From positions 54,024,451 through 54,088,450 of the forward strand of contig CM019070.1 of assembly GCA_009667805.1 (NCBI GenBank): a DNA stretch of 64,000 nt, in the 5' to 3' direction. The translations under genes and the position numbers were made by a program. Below, piece by piece: positions 23,951 to 36,097 of this stretch; the stretch's first letter is position 1, and every line of letters begins with the position of its first letter. The stretch comes from Leptobrachium leishanense. Taxonomy: Eukaryota; Chordata; Amphibia; Anura; Megophryidae. The notes beneath the pieces were generated by a model that was not told where the DNA came from, did not search any database, and saw only the letters and a program-made list of their open reading frames with translations.

Positions 23951-24397
23951 TTAATGAGCCGCGACATGATGGACCAGTGCTTCGTAGGTGTCTACCAGCG
24001 ATGCCCAGGTGCTGCATTCTCCATTGTCCGAAACGAGATCAGTGCTTTTTCTTGTCCTGTCATGGTATCCTGACCCTTCTCTGTAAAGCTCCTCTTTACC
24101 TTGTGGTTCGGTGTGTCCGGTTTCTCCATTCAAGGGTATGCTAGAGTGATAGCCGTCTCTGCCACTGCAGCATATGCACTCTTTGCATCCTATTGGTCCT
24201 AGGGATGTCCCGCTCGCAGTTTTCAGACCCATGATCCAAGTCCTGCTGTATTCGGGATCTGCTGATTCAGAGTCCCAATCCAGTACTGCATACCCCATGC
24301 CGGATCGGTAGTCCCTTGCGAACAGGAATCCCGATGCCTCTGCATTGACTAGGATGTCTTCCTGGCCTCCTTCATGACCCGGTAGGGAAGATGTCAT
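23951..24397 (-). other. unrecognised 148-codon ORF
   Basis: An ATG-to-stop frame lies on the - strand in a less AT-rich stretch of the intron. The protein has a cysteine cluster (CKECICCSG, about residues 70-78) and no domain I recognise. It is not duplicated elsewhere in the window. It may be a chance frame or a worn piece of a mobile-element gene. Confidence 0.25.
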
Positions 24398-25621
24398 GAG
24401 TCGCTGCAGAGTTTATAGGTTTGCAGAGCCTACATCTTATTGCCACATGGCCATGGCATGCTGACCCAGTGCCATGTCAATCATTTCGTTTAAAAAACAA
24501 CCTAGTTGAATATAGCAAAATTAAATATTTCTATACGGACTATAATGCTCCTCGCTGAACCTCTTCTTTTTATATGGTGCTTAACAGACTCCATAAGGGA
24601 GCTATGCTATTTAGACAATGAATGTTCCTCTAGATTAATGTCTACGAGCCTTATTCTTTTAGGTACAGTAGTCTGCAAGCACAAACTTGCTAAATGCCAC
24701 TACATGTAACCCGCTGGGGCGAGCGACTTACCATCAACATTCCATTAGTAGCACAAGGCATTTTATGCCAAGTAGTGCTACAATGAGCTGTGACGGTCAC
24801 CACTTGCAGCATAACTTTTGGAGTCCGTAATACACTATTGAGTGTAACTGTAGGAGCTTCTCGATCTTGGGCTGCAAAAGTTCTGGTGTGAGGAGAGACG
24901 AGGAACTGTTTATCTTCTACTATGTAGAATCAAATGAATGTCGCTTGTTAAAACAAGCACAAGACGCGCTTAGATCAGCATCGAGAAGTCTACAGACTCC
25001 TCTGTTAAATACCAAAAATTTGTAAATGTAGAAAAGGATGGAAAGGTCAGTTTTCACATGCTGAACTGATTGCTGTAAACCTGCAAACAGACTACAATGT
25101 CTCAATTTGAAAGGGAATCACTCAAAAATCCAGACCAAATCATCCAAACTTTTGAAAGCGTCCTCCTCGTGAAGTTTACGGTGTTGTAAATTTTTTTACT
25201 TGTTTAAATTAACATTCTGCTTTCCAGAAAGGACTCCTCGAGTAACCGTCGGTTCTGCACTATTGGATGTCATACAAGACTAGGGTTTTCTTCCCATTCC
25301 TTTGCTACAATGATAGTTTTTGTTCAAACCCCTAGTATATTGTCCTTCTTGGAGGTATAATACATTGACATACTAAATTTTGCCCTGACACAGACATATT
25401 TCTATCTAACCCGTCATGCAAGTTATTTCTTTTTACATGACCCTGAACCGTTTGCGTCATTAGTAGTAGTTGTCGTCTTTCTCTTTTATGAAGGTGTTTT
25501 TAATTTCATAATATTTTGATTTACAATGTACTATATCATACTCGTAATCACATCATAATTTGACTTTGTAAACAACTGTTTAATAGATGTAAAGTACTGA
25601 TGCTGTCCCTTTGTATACTAG

Positions 25622-25724
25622 TATTGGACTGCAAGCAAAAGAAGTCGAGGTCAAGATCTGGGAGTAAGAAGAAAGGACTGGCTTTGCCACACAGTGCGGA
25701 TGAGTTCTACGTCTTGAGATGCAG
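25622..25724 (+). CDS. znf644: znf644 short coding exon (start of finger 8)
   Basis: This 103-nt exon encodes residues 1163-1197 of znf644. The acceptor is TATACTAG|TA with AG at 25620-25621; the donor is GCAG|GTACCG with the intron starting at 25725, a fairly weak donor. The peptide contains [17 protein letters not shown], a basic serine-rich stretch, then DEFYVLRC. This matches the same segment of human ZNF644 almost exactly. It carries the first zinc-binding cysteine of the last finger (C1196); the second is in the next exon. The exon changes phase from 1 to 2, so skipping it would shift the frame. Confidence 0.93.
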
Positions 25725-26279
25725 GTACCGGTCTCAAACTTCTTCTGACAAAGTTAAACCAGATACTGAAAGCGAGAAATGTCAGTGAATTGCTCTGATT
25801 GTTTTTTTTTTTCCCAGACCGCTTTTAGAAGTTGCGGTGTTTTTTTTTTTTGCCATTTTTATTTTTGAGAAAAAAATGTAACCATGTTTCGTCAGCTTTT
25901 TACGGCAGCTGGTCGGTGCTCTGTTCGTCGGATCATTGGCTGTTTTCAGATGCGTTCAGGGGTTTGCAGTGGATCGTCGGGCGCGCGTGGCGTTTTTTTC
26001 GGCGACTAATCGGATCCGTCCACCCTCCTCTCTCTCCTCCCCCCCCCCCCCCGCCTTGTTTTTCTGTTTGATGCAGCAGATTTCTTCTGCACTTTGGGGA
26101 CCCTGTGGCGGTTGCGGAATTCACCGCAGGGTCGGGGAATTTGATTCCCCAAAGGGCACCGAAATTCTTTGAAAAACCCTGTGTGTCTCCAGGGTATAGT
26201 TTCTGGGGAGCAATGTAATAATGGGTGTCCTCCCCATATGGCTGCCTAATCCAGGATTACGGTTTCTGTATTGCGGTTT

Positions 26280-26595
26280 ACATAATTTTTCAGCAGCTGT
26301 GGCCCTCCAGATGTTTTGGAACTACATTTCCCATGAGGCTGAGCCTAACTAATGGGGGGGGCTGAACATCACAGAAGATGTAGTTCCAAAATTTATGACA
26401 GGTCATCAAATCTCATTCTTTCAGAATCCAAGGGTATGATGACTAAAGGGTTTTAGTATTGGCATGGTGTCTCCCACCCCCCTCCCTTCTTCCCCCAGAT
26501 ATATATCTATGACTGGTAACTCCAAACTCTGGCCTCCCAGATGTTTCTGAACTACAACTCCCATGATTTTCTGGCCCTCCATTTAATTCAGAGAA
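26280..26595. repeat. CCCTCCAGATGTTTTGGAAC-type repeat fragments
   Basis: Two pieces carry the CTCCAGATGTTTTGGAACTA and CATTTCCCATGA consensus widespread in vertebrate genomes. A third piece is at 28490-28560. Each is too short to classify firmly. Confidence 0.5.
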
Positions 26596-27413
26596 TTATG
26601 AGACTTGTAGGCAATTGACATCGGGGGGGGGGGGATCAGTGTTTGAGATCCCTGATTTATGACAATACATTCTCTTTATTTAAGACAGAAGTCAAATCAC
26701 AAACCAAATAAACCTTACCTGTACCTCAGATTCCATATTCCAAATGTGATATCCTCCTGGAATGTAACCAAAGCCTGGCTGCAGTTAAAATTTGCAGCGT
26801 AAAATATGTCACCTTTTCAAAAAAAGACATTCGCCGGCCACTGCTATGGAATAAAAATACATTGTTATTCTTTCCAGATGGAGCATTACTTTATGAACAT
26901 AGATACGTTTTATTCAAGTCAATAAATACACGTGGCACTTCTTGTGATATGTGTGATGCTCGGTTGTATTTTTTGCTATGCTTCCAGCCTAGATGAGAGG
27001 ATATGCAGATTGTACCAACCAGAACATACACAGCACATTTCTGGAACGCTCGCCCATGGGGTTTTGATTACAAACTAGAATGCAAATATACAGATATATT
27101 GCTCTCAGCTGAATAGCAGCAGGAGGGTTCACCTAAAGAGGTTTGCTTTGACAATGGCAGGTGGGGTTAAAACGTTAAAGTCTACTTAAGTACGGTAAAT
27201 TACGACCTCTGGGGTTTAAAGCACCGATGAAAGATGGATATATCTATGTCAATTTTTTTCCCACATAAAGTGGGGCTCTGGATATTGACATTGGTTGCTG
27301 ACATTCAATAGTAGTGGGAACAGAGCATAGGACTGATTTTTATGACTGTTTATTAAAAATAAAAGCCGAGGCTCAAAATGAAAATTCTTGGTCAGTATTG
27401 GTAAACCATGTAA

Positions 27414-27860
27414 GGCTAGGGTCAGACGAGCGTGATTTCTACGGACTGTACGTCCGTGCAGTACGGACATCGTCAGTACGGATGACGCAGTAGTGGTCAC
27501 ACAGTCCGTTTTTTCACTGAAATTATTTTTGACAGATGTAGGAGGGAAAAATAAATTAAAATGAAAAAACATTCTGTCTGTCAAAAATGCTGGACGTATA
27601 AATGCAGTCCATCTGACCACGCTCCATCACTCACACACAAAGCTATGCGGACGTTGTGGACGTGGCGCACTCCGCACGTCCGTTCTAGCAGTATTACGTT
27701 CTTGCCTAACCTGCGTCCGTTTGCAGCGTCCGTCAGCCTCCGCACTTCTGTGCGGACGTACTTCGTGTGTGGGGCTTCATTTAACACAATTGTATGCTAT
27801 CACGGATGTACTTATGTGCGGCAACACGGACGTTAACACTGCGCTCGTCTGACCCTAGCC
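27414..27860. mobile_element. PIF/Harbinger-type MITE, TAA duplication
   Basis: Ends GGCTAGGGTCAGACGAGCG and CGCTCGTCTGACCCTAGCC are flanked by TAA on both sides (27411-27413, 27861-27863). It is 447 bp with no transposase. It is closest to the outer copy at 36437-37307. Confidence 0.88.
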
Positions 27861-28742
27861 TAAAGAAGCAGTCCCTTTTCTTGAACTAGATAAGTTTACT
27901 GCAAATGAACTCTGAAATGTGCCCTTAATATTTCAACACGGCAGACATGACCGACAATGTGCAGAAATTGGAAAGCTAGGGTTGGGGGTTTTTTTTTTTT
28001 CCACTCACAAAAACACAGAGCCAAAGCTGCAATGTATATGTAGTAGCACTTTTGACAGAGTACACCCTCTGCTGGCCTAATCTTAACTGTTTGCAGTCGG
28101 GCACCTCTATATTTAGTCTGTGGATTATGGAAAGTCCTTTTCTGTAAAACTACTGGGTCCTGCTGGTGGTTTTATGGAAAACGACTTGGAAGTGAAACCA
28201 AGAATAGTGTTTTTATAATATTGAGGTTTATTGTGTTTTGGGGGAAAAAAAAATTGTGCAAATTGTTGGTCTTCAGAATAATTTCCTAATCCAGGGTTTA
28301 ACAAATTTCTTTAAACATTTTAGAGCCATCAATAGGACCCAGCAGCTACTCAAAAACTTCTATTGAGATTGGTGTAGATACAGGTGTTGTGAAACTACGT
28401 CTCCCATGGTGCTCAGGCACTTCTTAAATTGTCTCAGCCACTTGAGATATTTTAGCACTGCATTGCCCAAGGGCCATGGTTGGTTGACCCATGGTGTACA
28501 GCAGCAGTAGGCCACCTTGGCCCTCCAAATGTTTTTGAACTACATGTCCCACAAGACTCGGCCATCCAGTGGCTAAGCATCATGTGAGTTGAAGTGCCAA
28601 AATATCTGAAGAGCCATGTTCGCTTGACCCATGGTGTAGAGTAAATCAAAAGTTTAGGAGCCTACCTGAACTTTGCATTTGTCGTCTGAACCTAATGTAT
28701 AAAGAAACTTCAAGGTTTAAATGTTTACATTCTATTTACCAG

Positions 28743-28935
28743 GTTTTGTGGACTTGTGTTTCGTGGGCCTTTGTCTGTTCAAGAAGATTGGATAAAGCAC
28801 TTGCAGCGTCACGTTGTGAACGCAAATCTCCCACGGACTGGAGCTGGTATGGTTGAAGTGGAACCACTAATAAAAAAGACCCCCTCGATCACTGAAAATT
28901 CATATTCTCTATTAATGGGAGAAGCAGCAACATAA
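28743..28935 (+). CDS. znf644: znf644 terminal coding exon (rest of finger 8, stop)
   Basis: This is the last coding exon. The acceptor is TTTACCAG|G with AG at 28741-28742, and the stop codon TAA is at 28933-28935. It is too short for a simple ORF scan but is unmistakable. It reads [19 protein letters not shown], then [20 protein letters not shown], and ends SLLMGEAAT, matching the human C-terminus with few changes. Finger 8 uses C1196 (previous exon), C1199, H1216 and H1220, with 16 residues between C2 and H1 instead of the usual 12. In the relative WIZ the C-terminal finger mediates contact with GLP, so a similar role here is an inference from the family. The joined coding sequence from 9537 is 3783 nt including the stop. 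Confidence 0.95.
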
Positions 28936-30095
28936 ATGCAAACAACGTTGAGCAAAACAAAGCACCATTTTATCGGATGTACATTGGACTCTTTCCTTTA
29001 TATATTTTTTTTTGTGGGATTTTTTTAATGTCATTGCAACATTTGTTTATTAATTAAAAAAAAAAAAGGACAACAATGCTGATTTGCCATAATCTAAACA
29101 TGAACTCTTTGTTACCTTTAAATATTCGTTTTGAGAAAATGAACTCTTTTATTACCCTAAATAGTCCTTAAATATTTGGATTTGGAACATGTTTTAGAAC
29201 TTATTCAATACAGTGTTCAGTGTATCACAGTCTTTGCTAATAAGTGTTTTTAAATTTTTTCATAAGCTTCTACTGTTTTAAAACTGTCATTAAAAAAAAA
29301 AAAAAGAAGAAAAAAAATGTTTGGCATCCCTATTTCCAAAAAGTAACAAACTTTAGATGTCTGTAATATATTTAAAATGGTTTTCTCTTCTTGTATTGAG
29401 ATCAAATTCCCATTTTTTTTTTCTATTTAGGGCATTAAGTATTACTGTGTACTGCAGAGCTCAGAAAACTGTTCCATTCGGATACGGCAATCAGTAAAAT
29501 TCTGTATAAATGTATGTGTTTCCTTTTTTTATTATTGTTACACAGAGGCTTTTGTACTAAAAAGTGGAGGGTGAATTGTTTTAATCGCTATTTCTGAAAG
29601 GAAAAAAAGTGTATATAGTACTGGAAATTATCGTTGTAAGCAAATTATTCTCTATTTCAGTTGCATTTCTCACTAACTGGTGCATCCATGCTACCTCCTA
29701 CTTCGTCAACAAAGATGTATTTACCCAATAACATTTCTTACGTAGATTTTGAGCAAATCTTTCTTGAAGCAAAAACCCCACTTGTTTCTTTTCTTCTATT
29801 TTTGTTTTTATGTTTTACCCTAGTCGTTTTGCATCTTTTTAGTACTTTTTATTAAACCCGTTTCTGTACGAGTAGCTTTATCACCACCGTTTTTAAGTGT
29901 TTTTCTGATTTTCGGTTTTAGCTCCACATTCGAGCATTTTAGCAAAACTTTAATATTTCAACATATGAGAATGTTTACAATTGAACTTTTAGAACTTGTT
30001 TTGGATGTGATTGTGTATGAAAATCGTGTAACACTATGCTCGTGCAAAGGGCCTACTTACAGAAATATTGAAATAAATGTTTTGTGAGAATGGAT
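28936..30095 (+). other. znf644: znf644 3' UTR (inferred)
   Basis: AT-rich sequence follows the znf644 stop. It has no coding signal and many A and T runs. Weaker ATTAAA signals occur near 29051, 29290 and 29850. The first full AATAAA followed by a GT-rich stretch is at 30072-30077, which sets the probable transcript end at about 30095. The extent is inferred; no transcript evidence is available here. Confidence 0.6.
30072..30077 (+). terminator. probable znf644 poly(A) signal AATAAA
   Basis: A canonical AATAAA lies 1.14 kb after the stop codon. It is followed within 10-40 bases by TGTTTTGTGAG and TGTGGCTCATTTGTC, which is a plausible GT-rich downstream element. Upstream ATTAAA signals could give shorter messages. 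Confidence 0.6.
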
Positions 30096-30099
30096 CGAT

Positions 30100-32450
30100 G
30101 TGGCTCATTTGTCTTTAGCCTTTTTTATTTATTTAAATTTAGGGCTAAAGATTCCTGGTCTGTAATATTTCTAGCCCTAATGTTATTGCTGGTTAAAACT
30201 AGTTATCCCTAAAATACATTTCCCATGTAGCAAAAGGAAATGTGTGTTGGCCTTATTCTCGCGTTCAGATCACCGCAGACTGAACGTATCACTTTTACTC
30301 CTTCCTGTTTTTTCTAGAAATAGCATTCCCCCCCCACAGATTAATATACTTGAAGCAGTGCTAATCTTTTGTAGCATAACACACCCGACGGCCCAATCGA
30401 GCGTCATTCATTTCCGCAGTCCTTTATCTTTCGAGACATAATGCTTCATTGTGCTGTTTAGGTTTGATTTTTTTTTTTTTTTATTTTTTTTTTTATTATT
30501 TTTTTTAAATAATGAAAGCATTGAAACCGGGATTTATCAATACCAGTTTCGCAATCATTATCCAAAATCCGGAGTCTCTGAAATTCTGAACTTGAGCATT
30601 CTGCAGGGGGGGGGAGGGGGTGTTGCGCAACGTATATAATGATACAGCAGTGTTTCCCAAAACCTGCTGAAACGCCACATTTGCCAGATATCTGAAGCAC
30701 AGCTCAGGTGATATGATTTGCTGCTCAGTGATTGCTGGATTCAGTCTGCATTTCCCCAAGGTGATCTGCAAAATCTGGCCTGATTGAGGGTCCTGAGGAC
30801 AGGTTTGGGAAACACTGTTACGGAAATGGGTTGAAAAAATACTTTGTTTCACACGAGGATAGGGTTAGGTGTTATGCCTAGGGGTAGATTGAACTTCAGG
30901 AGGAGATCGAGTTAATGTTTGTTTACTTCACTTTACCGCTGTGCTAGCCAAGCCTGAAATTGAAACTATACCAGTGATGTGAAGAAAACCAGAGCACAGG
31001 TACAGGGTCTGAGGGGTATCGGCATTACTTTGAATATTAACTTTATGCTATGCACATCTGACAAGTTTTTATTATAGGTGTGAATGTGGTAAATGTTTTC
31101 TAGATGTCTGTATTATTAGTGTTTTCTGAAGTTGTATACATGTTGAAAGGCAGTGTTTGTGCTGCCATGTAGTATGAAGTATCAATACACTACTGGTAAG
31201 AAATAATCACAATGGGATCCCAAATTGCCTTTATTTAAGTAATTAATTGATTTCCCTTCTGCAGTATCAATGTTACTGGGATACCTCAATGCCGCAGTGC
31301 AGCATAGCACACTCCACGGGCACTGAGGCTGGTTTTTGGCCCTCCTGCATTACGTGCATGCTGATTGTGTCATTGGCTGCTGCGGGACAGCAGTCTTACA
31401 GCAGCGTATGTAGACGGGCCGATCGAGGTCTATGGCCAGGCTGTGGGGTGTACTATGCAACGTCCCGTGGCATTCACTAAATTCCAAATTGCACCGTTCA
31501 GTGCAATTTCGGGCCTATTCATCTATTCACTAAGCTGTAAATTCGCCAAATATGAATGGACAGCAAAATGCAGTGCAATTCAGCTGTGTTTGGCGGCACT
31601 AAAATTGCCGCATATTATCGGGTATTCTATTCACAGAATGCCAAACTGCACAGAAATTCTGGCGTAATGCCCTAATTTTCTGTGTTGCAATTCAACAGGT
31701 TTAAACTTGTGAATACAATAGCTTACAGTGTAAAAAAAAAAAGTTATCTTTTTTTAAAAAAAACATTTTAAGACCGTTATTTTTTGCAAAACCCCTTTTT
31801 TATTTTTAGACATTTTTGATTTTCATTTTTTTTTTTGGGACCGACCTTTTAATATTTTACTTTTTTATAGGACATTTTTTATTTTTTGGACACATCTTAT
31901 TGATTTATTATACTCTTGTTAGGAGAACAGAATTATTATTTTTTTTATTTTTTGCAGTTCGGTGGAATTCGCTGATGCTTTGGCAACTCCAATTTTCGCT
32001 AGATTCGCAAAATAGTGAATTCACTTTATTTTTGGCTAATTGGAGTAGCCAAATGGCGGCGAAACATAAAGCAATTTCAGTGCGTTGTGAATAGACCTTA
32101 GGCATTTGTGGCCTGGGGGGGGTTAAATATATATGTTTCTATATAATTGTGTGTGTGTGAGAATGTTTACACTTCAGTTATGCAGTAGGATGGGGGGGGT
32201 CAGACTTTCAGAGTTAATAGTTGCATCGTTGCAATCTGAGCACCCCCCCCCCAGTCATCCTGAGCTGTCAATCACACTGTTTAGATGTTTAATCCCTCCC
32301 ACGAAAGAAAGGAGCAAAAAAACATGGGAGAAGAGCAGACCGATTAGGAGCTACAAAACTTCATTGGAAGTTGTAAAATACATAGGTTTACTGGAGTAAG
32401 CTACAACAAAACACTTATCAAAATGCTCTGTAACAGACGGTGGAGGTGCT
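30100..32450. other. intergenic, one hAT-type repeat and decayed TIR repeat
   Basis: Position 30648-30817 is a short element with ends CAGTGTTTCCCAAAACC and GGTTTGGGAAACACTG, the same family as 56555-56736; its target duplication is not visible. The region 31470-32100 has ATTCACTAAATTCC and AAATTGCACCG motifs of a decayed inverted-repeat MITE. No gene was found. Confidence 0.5.
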
Positions 32451-32499
32451 TTAATGGGGGAGGGGACATAGAAGGGTGTGCATCATTAAATCCCCTATC

Positions 32500-32735
32500 A
32501 TTTGTGTCATGACCCCTGGAGCATGGTGTTGGATATAGCCGCGTTCACCAGCCCAGTAGCAATGCGTGAGATCACACGGACCAGGTAGGTGATGTACCTT
32601 CCAATGGCAAAAAACCAAATGAAAGGAATGCGGTATCTCTTTGTACGTTTGTCCCACACCCCATTGGCTAGCTTCCTAACTTCGTAGAGAAACCCCAGAA
32701 ACAGAAAATGAGCCGTTTTCTGAGTGATTCCGATT
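32500..32735 (-). pseudogene. possible fragment of a membrane-protein gene
   Basis: On the - strand a frame without ATG stays open for about 75 codons. It reads HFLFLGFLYEVRKLANGV, then WDKRTKRYRIPFIWFFAI and GRYITYLVRVISRIATGLV, and stops at TGA near 32511. It alternates hydrophobic and basic stretches like a small membrane protein. A long A-run on the same strand precedes it, and the upstream frame is broken. I cannot name a family; it may be a chance frame. Confidence 0.2.
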
Positions 32736-33060
32736 TTTTTTTTTTTCTTTGTCTTGCAATCCTCATTCCATGAAGGACAATCCCAAGAATGTTCTCATTG
32801 CTTAAGGTACAGCATTCTGTCTGCCACAGAAAATAGTGAATTCATCAAAAGGATTACTCCGGATCAAAACCTTTCCATTCCATCCATGTCTTTATGGAGT
32901 TAATGGCAGTATCGGCCAAAAGACGACTTTCAAGCTTTTCAAACTTATCCCTGCTGTTGAAGAGAAGCCGGAGTCAGTGCAAGATGAAATTACTAGATGT
33001 TTCAGGCAGCTGGCTGCATCACAGGTGAATTCACAGTGCTCCATTTAGTCGACCATAACC

Positions 33061-34277
33061 TACAGCAGTCTTAGTGACTGAAGCACAAGTCTTGCACATT
33101 AAAATAATGTGAGCTTTAAATCTTAAGCACTATAGACTTATTGCCTTGTCTGCCGTGCTAGCAAGGCACATAATGTGCAACATTTTAGCGATGCTGTGTC
33201 GGTGGGGTCTCCTTTCTATAATCCCACTAAGGAGCAGGACCCGGATGTTCTGCTCATCTGGTGTTCTAGGATATGGGTTTTCTGACCAGGTTATTTCCCT
33301 TTATCCTTTATTCTGTTCTCCCTGTTGAAGTTTCCTTTTCCCTTCAGTGAGTAACTGTCCTTTTGTTTGGTGTAATTTACCTTCACTTTGAGACTACTCA
33401 GAATTCGCCTTATCTTGGACTCGTGACCTCCAATTCAGTAATCATTTATTTTTTTTAATACCCTCGATCCAGCTTGTTTCGTAACCTGGCCATTACTAAA
33501 GCCCAGTAGTTCACTTTTCTCTTTTCTGGATATCTGATATGCATGTTGGGTTGTTTTAATGACATGACATCCTGTTGCCTACATTACTGTCACATGTATA
33601 GGTGTAGGATTTCCTATCACAAATCTAACCCGATGCTTGGGGCCATCATTTACATTTGGTCTAATAACACATTTAAATGTGAATTAATTTTTTTTTATTC
33701 CTTATTCAATTTTTGTCTGCATTTAGCAGAGACAATTACAGAGCGTCAAACTGTGAATTACTTTTAAACCTATGTGTAGATGGTATGTGTCACTGTCTCA
33801 TCTTTCCATAGTTCCACAGGTCTATGGTATTTTGATCATTATGTGTAACTCTAAAATTGTCATTGTTGCTAATTTTCTGCAGTTTAAATATGCAAAGCTT
33901 TTATCGCATTACATAAATTGTTAATGGCTCACTTCCATCATGTAAACGACCTGTCTCTTGGACAGGTGTCCTAATGGGGCCACTGTCAGCACTTTCATGA
34001 AGGTTTTTAGTACATTTGCAAAATGCACAAATTCTCCAAAATGTGTGACACCATTCTGACAACGTCTAAAGACTGAAGTATTGGGCCTGCCTTGAACTCC
34101 ACTGGTGTGACATACAAGGGTAAAGTAATTTGAGTTTGCTCCACCTGCATCACATACATTGCTCCTGCTCTCATTGTGCAAAGAGAGCATAGCATGAAAG
34201 AACCAAAATAATACCATATGTGCCAGATACTGGGATAGACCTCCTTTTGATCCTACCAACATTTCATCAGCCAGGCT
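33061..34277. other. intergenic, nothing recognised
   Basis: AT-rich sequence with short frames only. No repeat with definable ends. Confidence 0.4.
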
Positions 34278-34460
34278 CTTAACCCCTTCACTACCAAGTG
34301 ATTTTTAAAAATAAAACCGTGTCAGAAACAAGTGTTTTTGATTTTACAAAAAAAAAAAAAAAATTTGAGCTTACACCCATTGTATTTCTTACCTTAAATA
34401 ACCTATTCTTGGACAGTAGATGGCACCATCTACTGTCAAGCGGCGTTAGAGGTTTAAGCG
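34278..34460. repeat. piggyBac-like half element
   Basis: It begins TTAACCCCTTCACTACCAAG and contains a perfect 26-bp palindrome at 34412-34437 centred on ATGGCACCAT. The same AGATGGCACCATCT core recurs at 45906 and, decayed, at 59010, and a similar end is at 62936. Confidence 0.5.
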
Positions 34461-34649
34461 GCAGATCTTTTTTTTTTTTTTTTTCCTGCATCAGCTGCTG
34501 AAAGCCAGATATTTCAGCAGCTGATTTTACAGTTTTCTCTTTGGTGATTATGCTCAAAGAGCTACAACTTTGGGGGCACTTTCTGCAGTCAAAAAGCAAA
34601 CAATCTTTGCAGCGAATTTCATTTGCTTTTGAGCTGCAGATCAGCATCC

Positions 34650-34725
34650 ACAGATATTTATAAAGTAGTTTTTCCAGGAAGGATACATTGAGATTTCTCT
34701 CGTTTTCCAGCATGTCCTGGAAGCA
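34650..34725 (-). mobile_element. tail fragment shared by V-SINE and LINE
   Basis: On the - strand it reads CCAGGACATGCTGGAAAACG, then AGAGAAATCTCAATGTATCC. This is the tail found in the SINEs at 51980 and 62667 and in the LINE at 55440. Confidence 0.6.
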
Positions 34726-34860
34726 TATTTTGTTATCGGGGCACCAGATGGGGCCTTTGAAGCCCGAGAAAGAGGCATACATAGCATAGAATGTCTGTAC
34801 CACAAGTAGAATAATGGATATAGCTGCATACTCACCGAGTCCTGAGCCTTATTCCTTTAG

Positions 34861-36097
34861 ACTTTGGTAACCGTTTGGTAATGCTTGTAAACCTTTCTGT
34901 GGTATACCCTTTGTTGTGTCCCCAAACTAATGGATGGTAAGAGGATAACAGCGTTCAACAATGCATTTACTTATAAAGAATTAAACATAAAACATACAGA
35001 AACCAAATAAAGAAATTCTCATAATCTAATAAGATCCAATACACGGTTCATTGCTTTTCGTGGCTTTCTCTGTCAGCCTCAGTGTCCAAACTGCCTTCTA
35101 GGGCCTTCTATACGCTTCGATCCTCGCTTTGCCGCCAAAAGACAGTGTTTTTCGTGTGTGCCGTCATCTTCATGGGAAGGACTGCTCCTGGCCATCTGGC
35201 ACAGCTTCCTCCGAGTGGCGTTCCGGCATAGCGGCCGTATTGGATGATGCGCTTCTTGTGTGGGGGGGTCCTTGTTGGATGGGACATGGCGACTTCTGGC
35301 CGTCTCGTGATGTTTCCGTGGCCATATCGTCTGTTGCCTTATCGCCATCTTGAGGTTGGTCTCTTTCTCAGCCACATTACATGTATTCCACGTCATCTTA
35401 GGAATGGCATGGATGCCAATTGGAATGGCGGCACACATGCAAAACGCCGTCTTGGTGGCAAAAGGAGGATCTAAGCCTATATTTAAAGTCTCAGGGTGTT
35501 CTTCTTTCACAGGTCAGACCTCGTGTCCCAGTTGGGGGCATTTGGTGCAACTGTGCAAGATGATCATATGCAGTGCTAAGCATCTACACATATGTCATGC
35601 AACATGCCATAAATGGACTAATTTAAAGTGATAAAAACATGGAGCTAGATTCTAAGCCGTTGTAAAATTACTAGCTCCATAGGCTTCAATGGCTTTGATA
35701 AGTTTACAACAGATCTTTATCGAAACATATACCTGACATATCCCATGATCTTGGGAGTGATGAACTGTTTTTCACTTTTCATATTTATTGAAATTTCTTG
35801 CCACTTTGAGGGCCCTGTTCCCTTCTTTGTGCTAACATGGTGATTCTATAGGGAAAGTCTGCGCATGCAGGTTTCCTTGTAGTGTCCCCATGTTAACGCA
35901 ATATTCCAGGGTAGGTGCTAGCTCAGCACCTCGCCCCGGAATACAGTGCTAACCGCTGGGATACTCGCAGTAGTGCTTCTGCACCGCCGCAACTATCTCC
36001 TGGAGTCCATAGGACTCCATGGAGGGTTGCGCTTCCAGGCAGCGAGCCCTGCGCGTACTCGCAAGGTCGTGCAGCGCTGCAGAGGGAGACTGGGAAT
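34861..36097. other. intergenic repeat remnants
   Basis: An overlapping pair of frames near 35079-35510 has no domain. The segment 35640-35720 carries inverted AGCTCCATAGGCTTCAATGG motifs of the 53030-53805 family. A GC-rich stretch at 35900-36097 begins a GAGGGAGACTGGGAA hairpin. Confidence 0.35.

Larger units (their letters stand above)
18704..25621 (+). other. znf644 intron between finger-7 exon and 103-nt exon
   Basis: This 6.9-kb intron starts GTAAGC and ends CTAG. It contains a Harbinger-type MITE (18837-19120) and a large hAT (21853-23337). I recognise nothing in 19121-21060, 23346-23950 or 24400-25600, which are anonymous AT-rich sequence. An ORF on the - strand at 23951-24397 is listed separately. 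Confidence 0.85.
25725..28742 (+). other. znf644 last intron
   Basis: This 3.0-kb intron starts GTACCG and ends ACCAG. It contains a decayed TIR repeat (about 25790-26180), three pieces of a CCCTCCAGATGTTTTGGAAC-type repeat (26280-26400, 26515-26590, 28490-28560) and a Harbinger-type MITE (27414-27860). The remainder is unremarkable. Confidence 0.85.
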
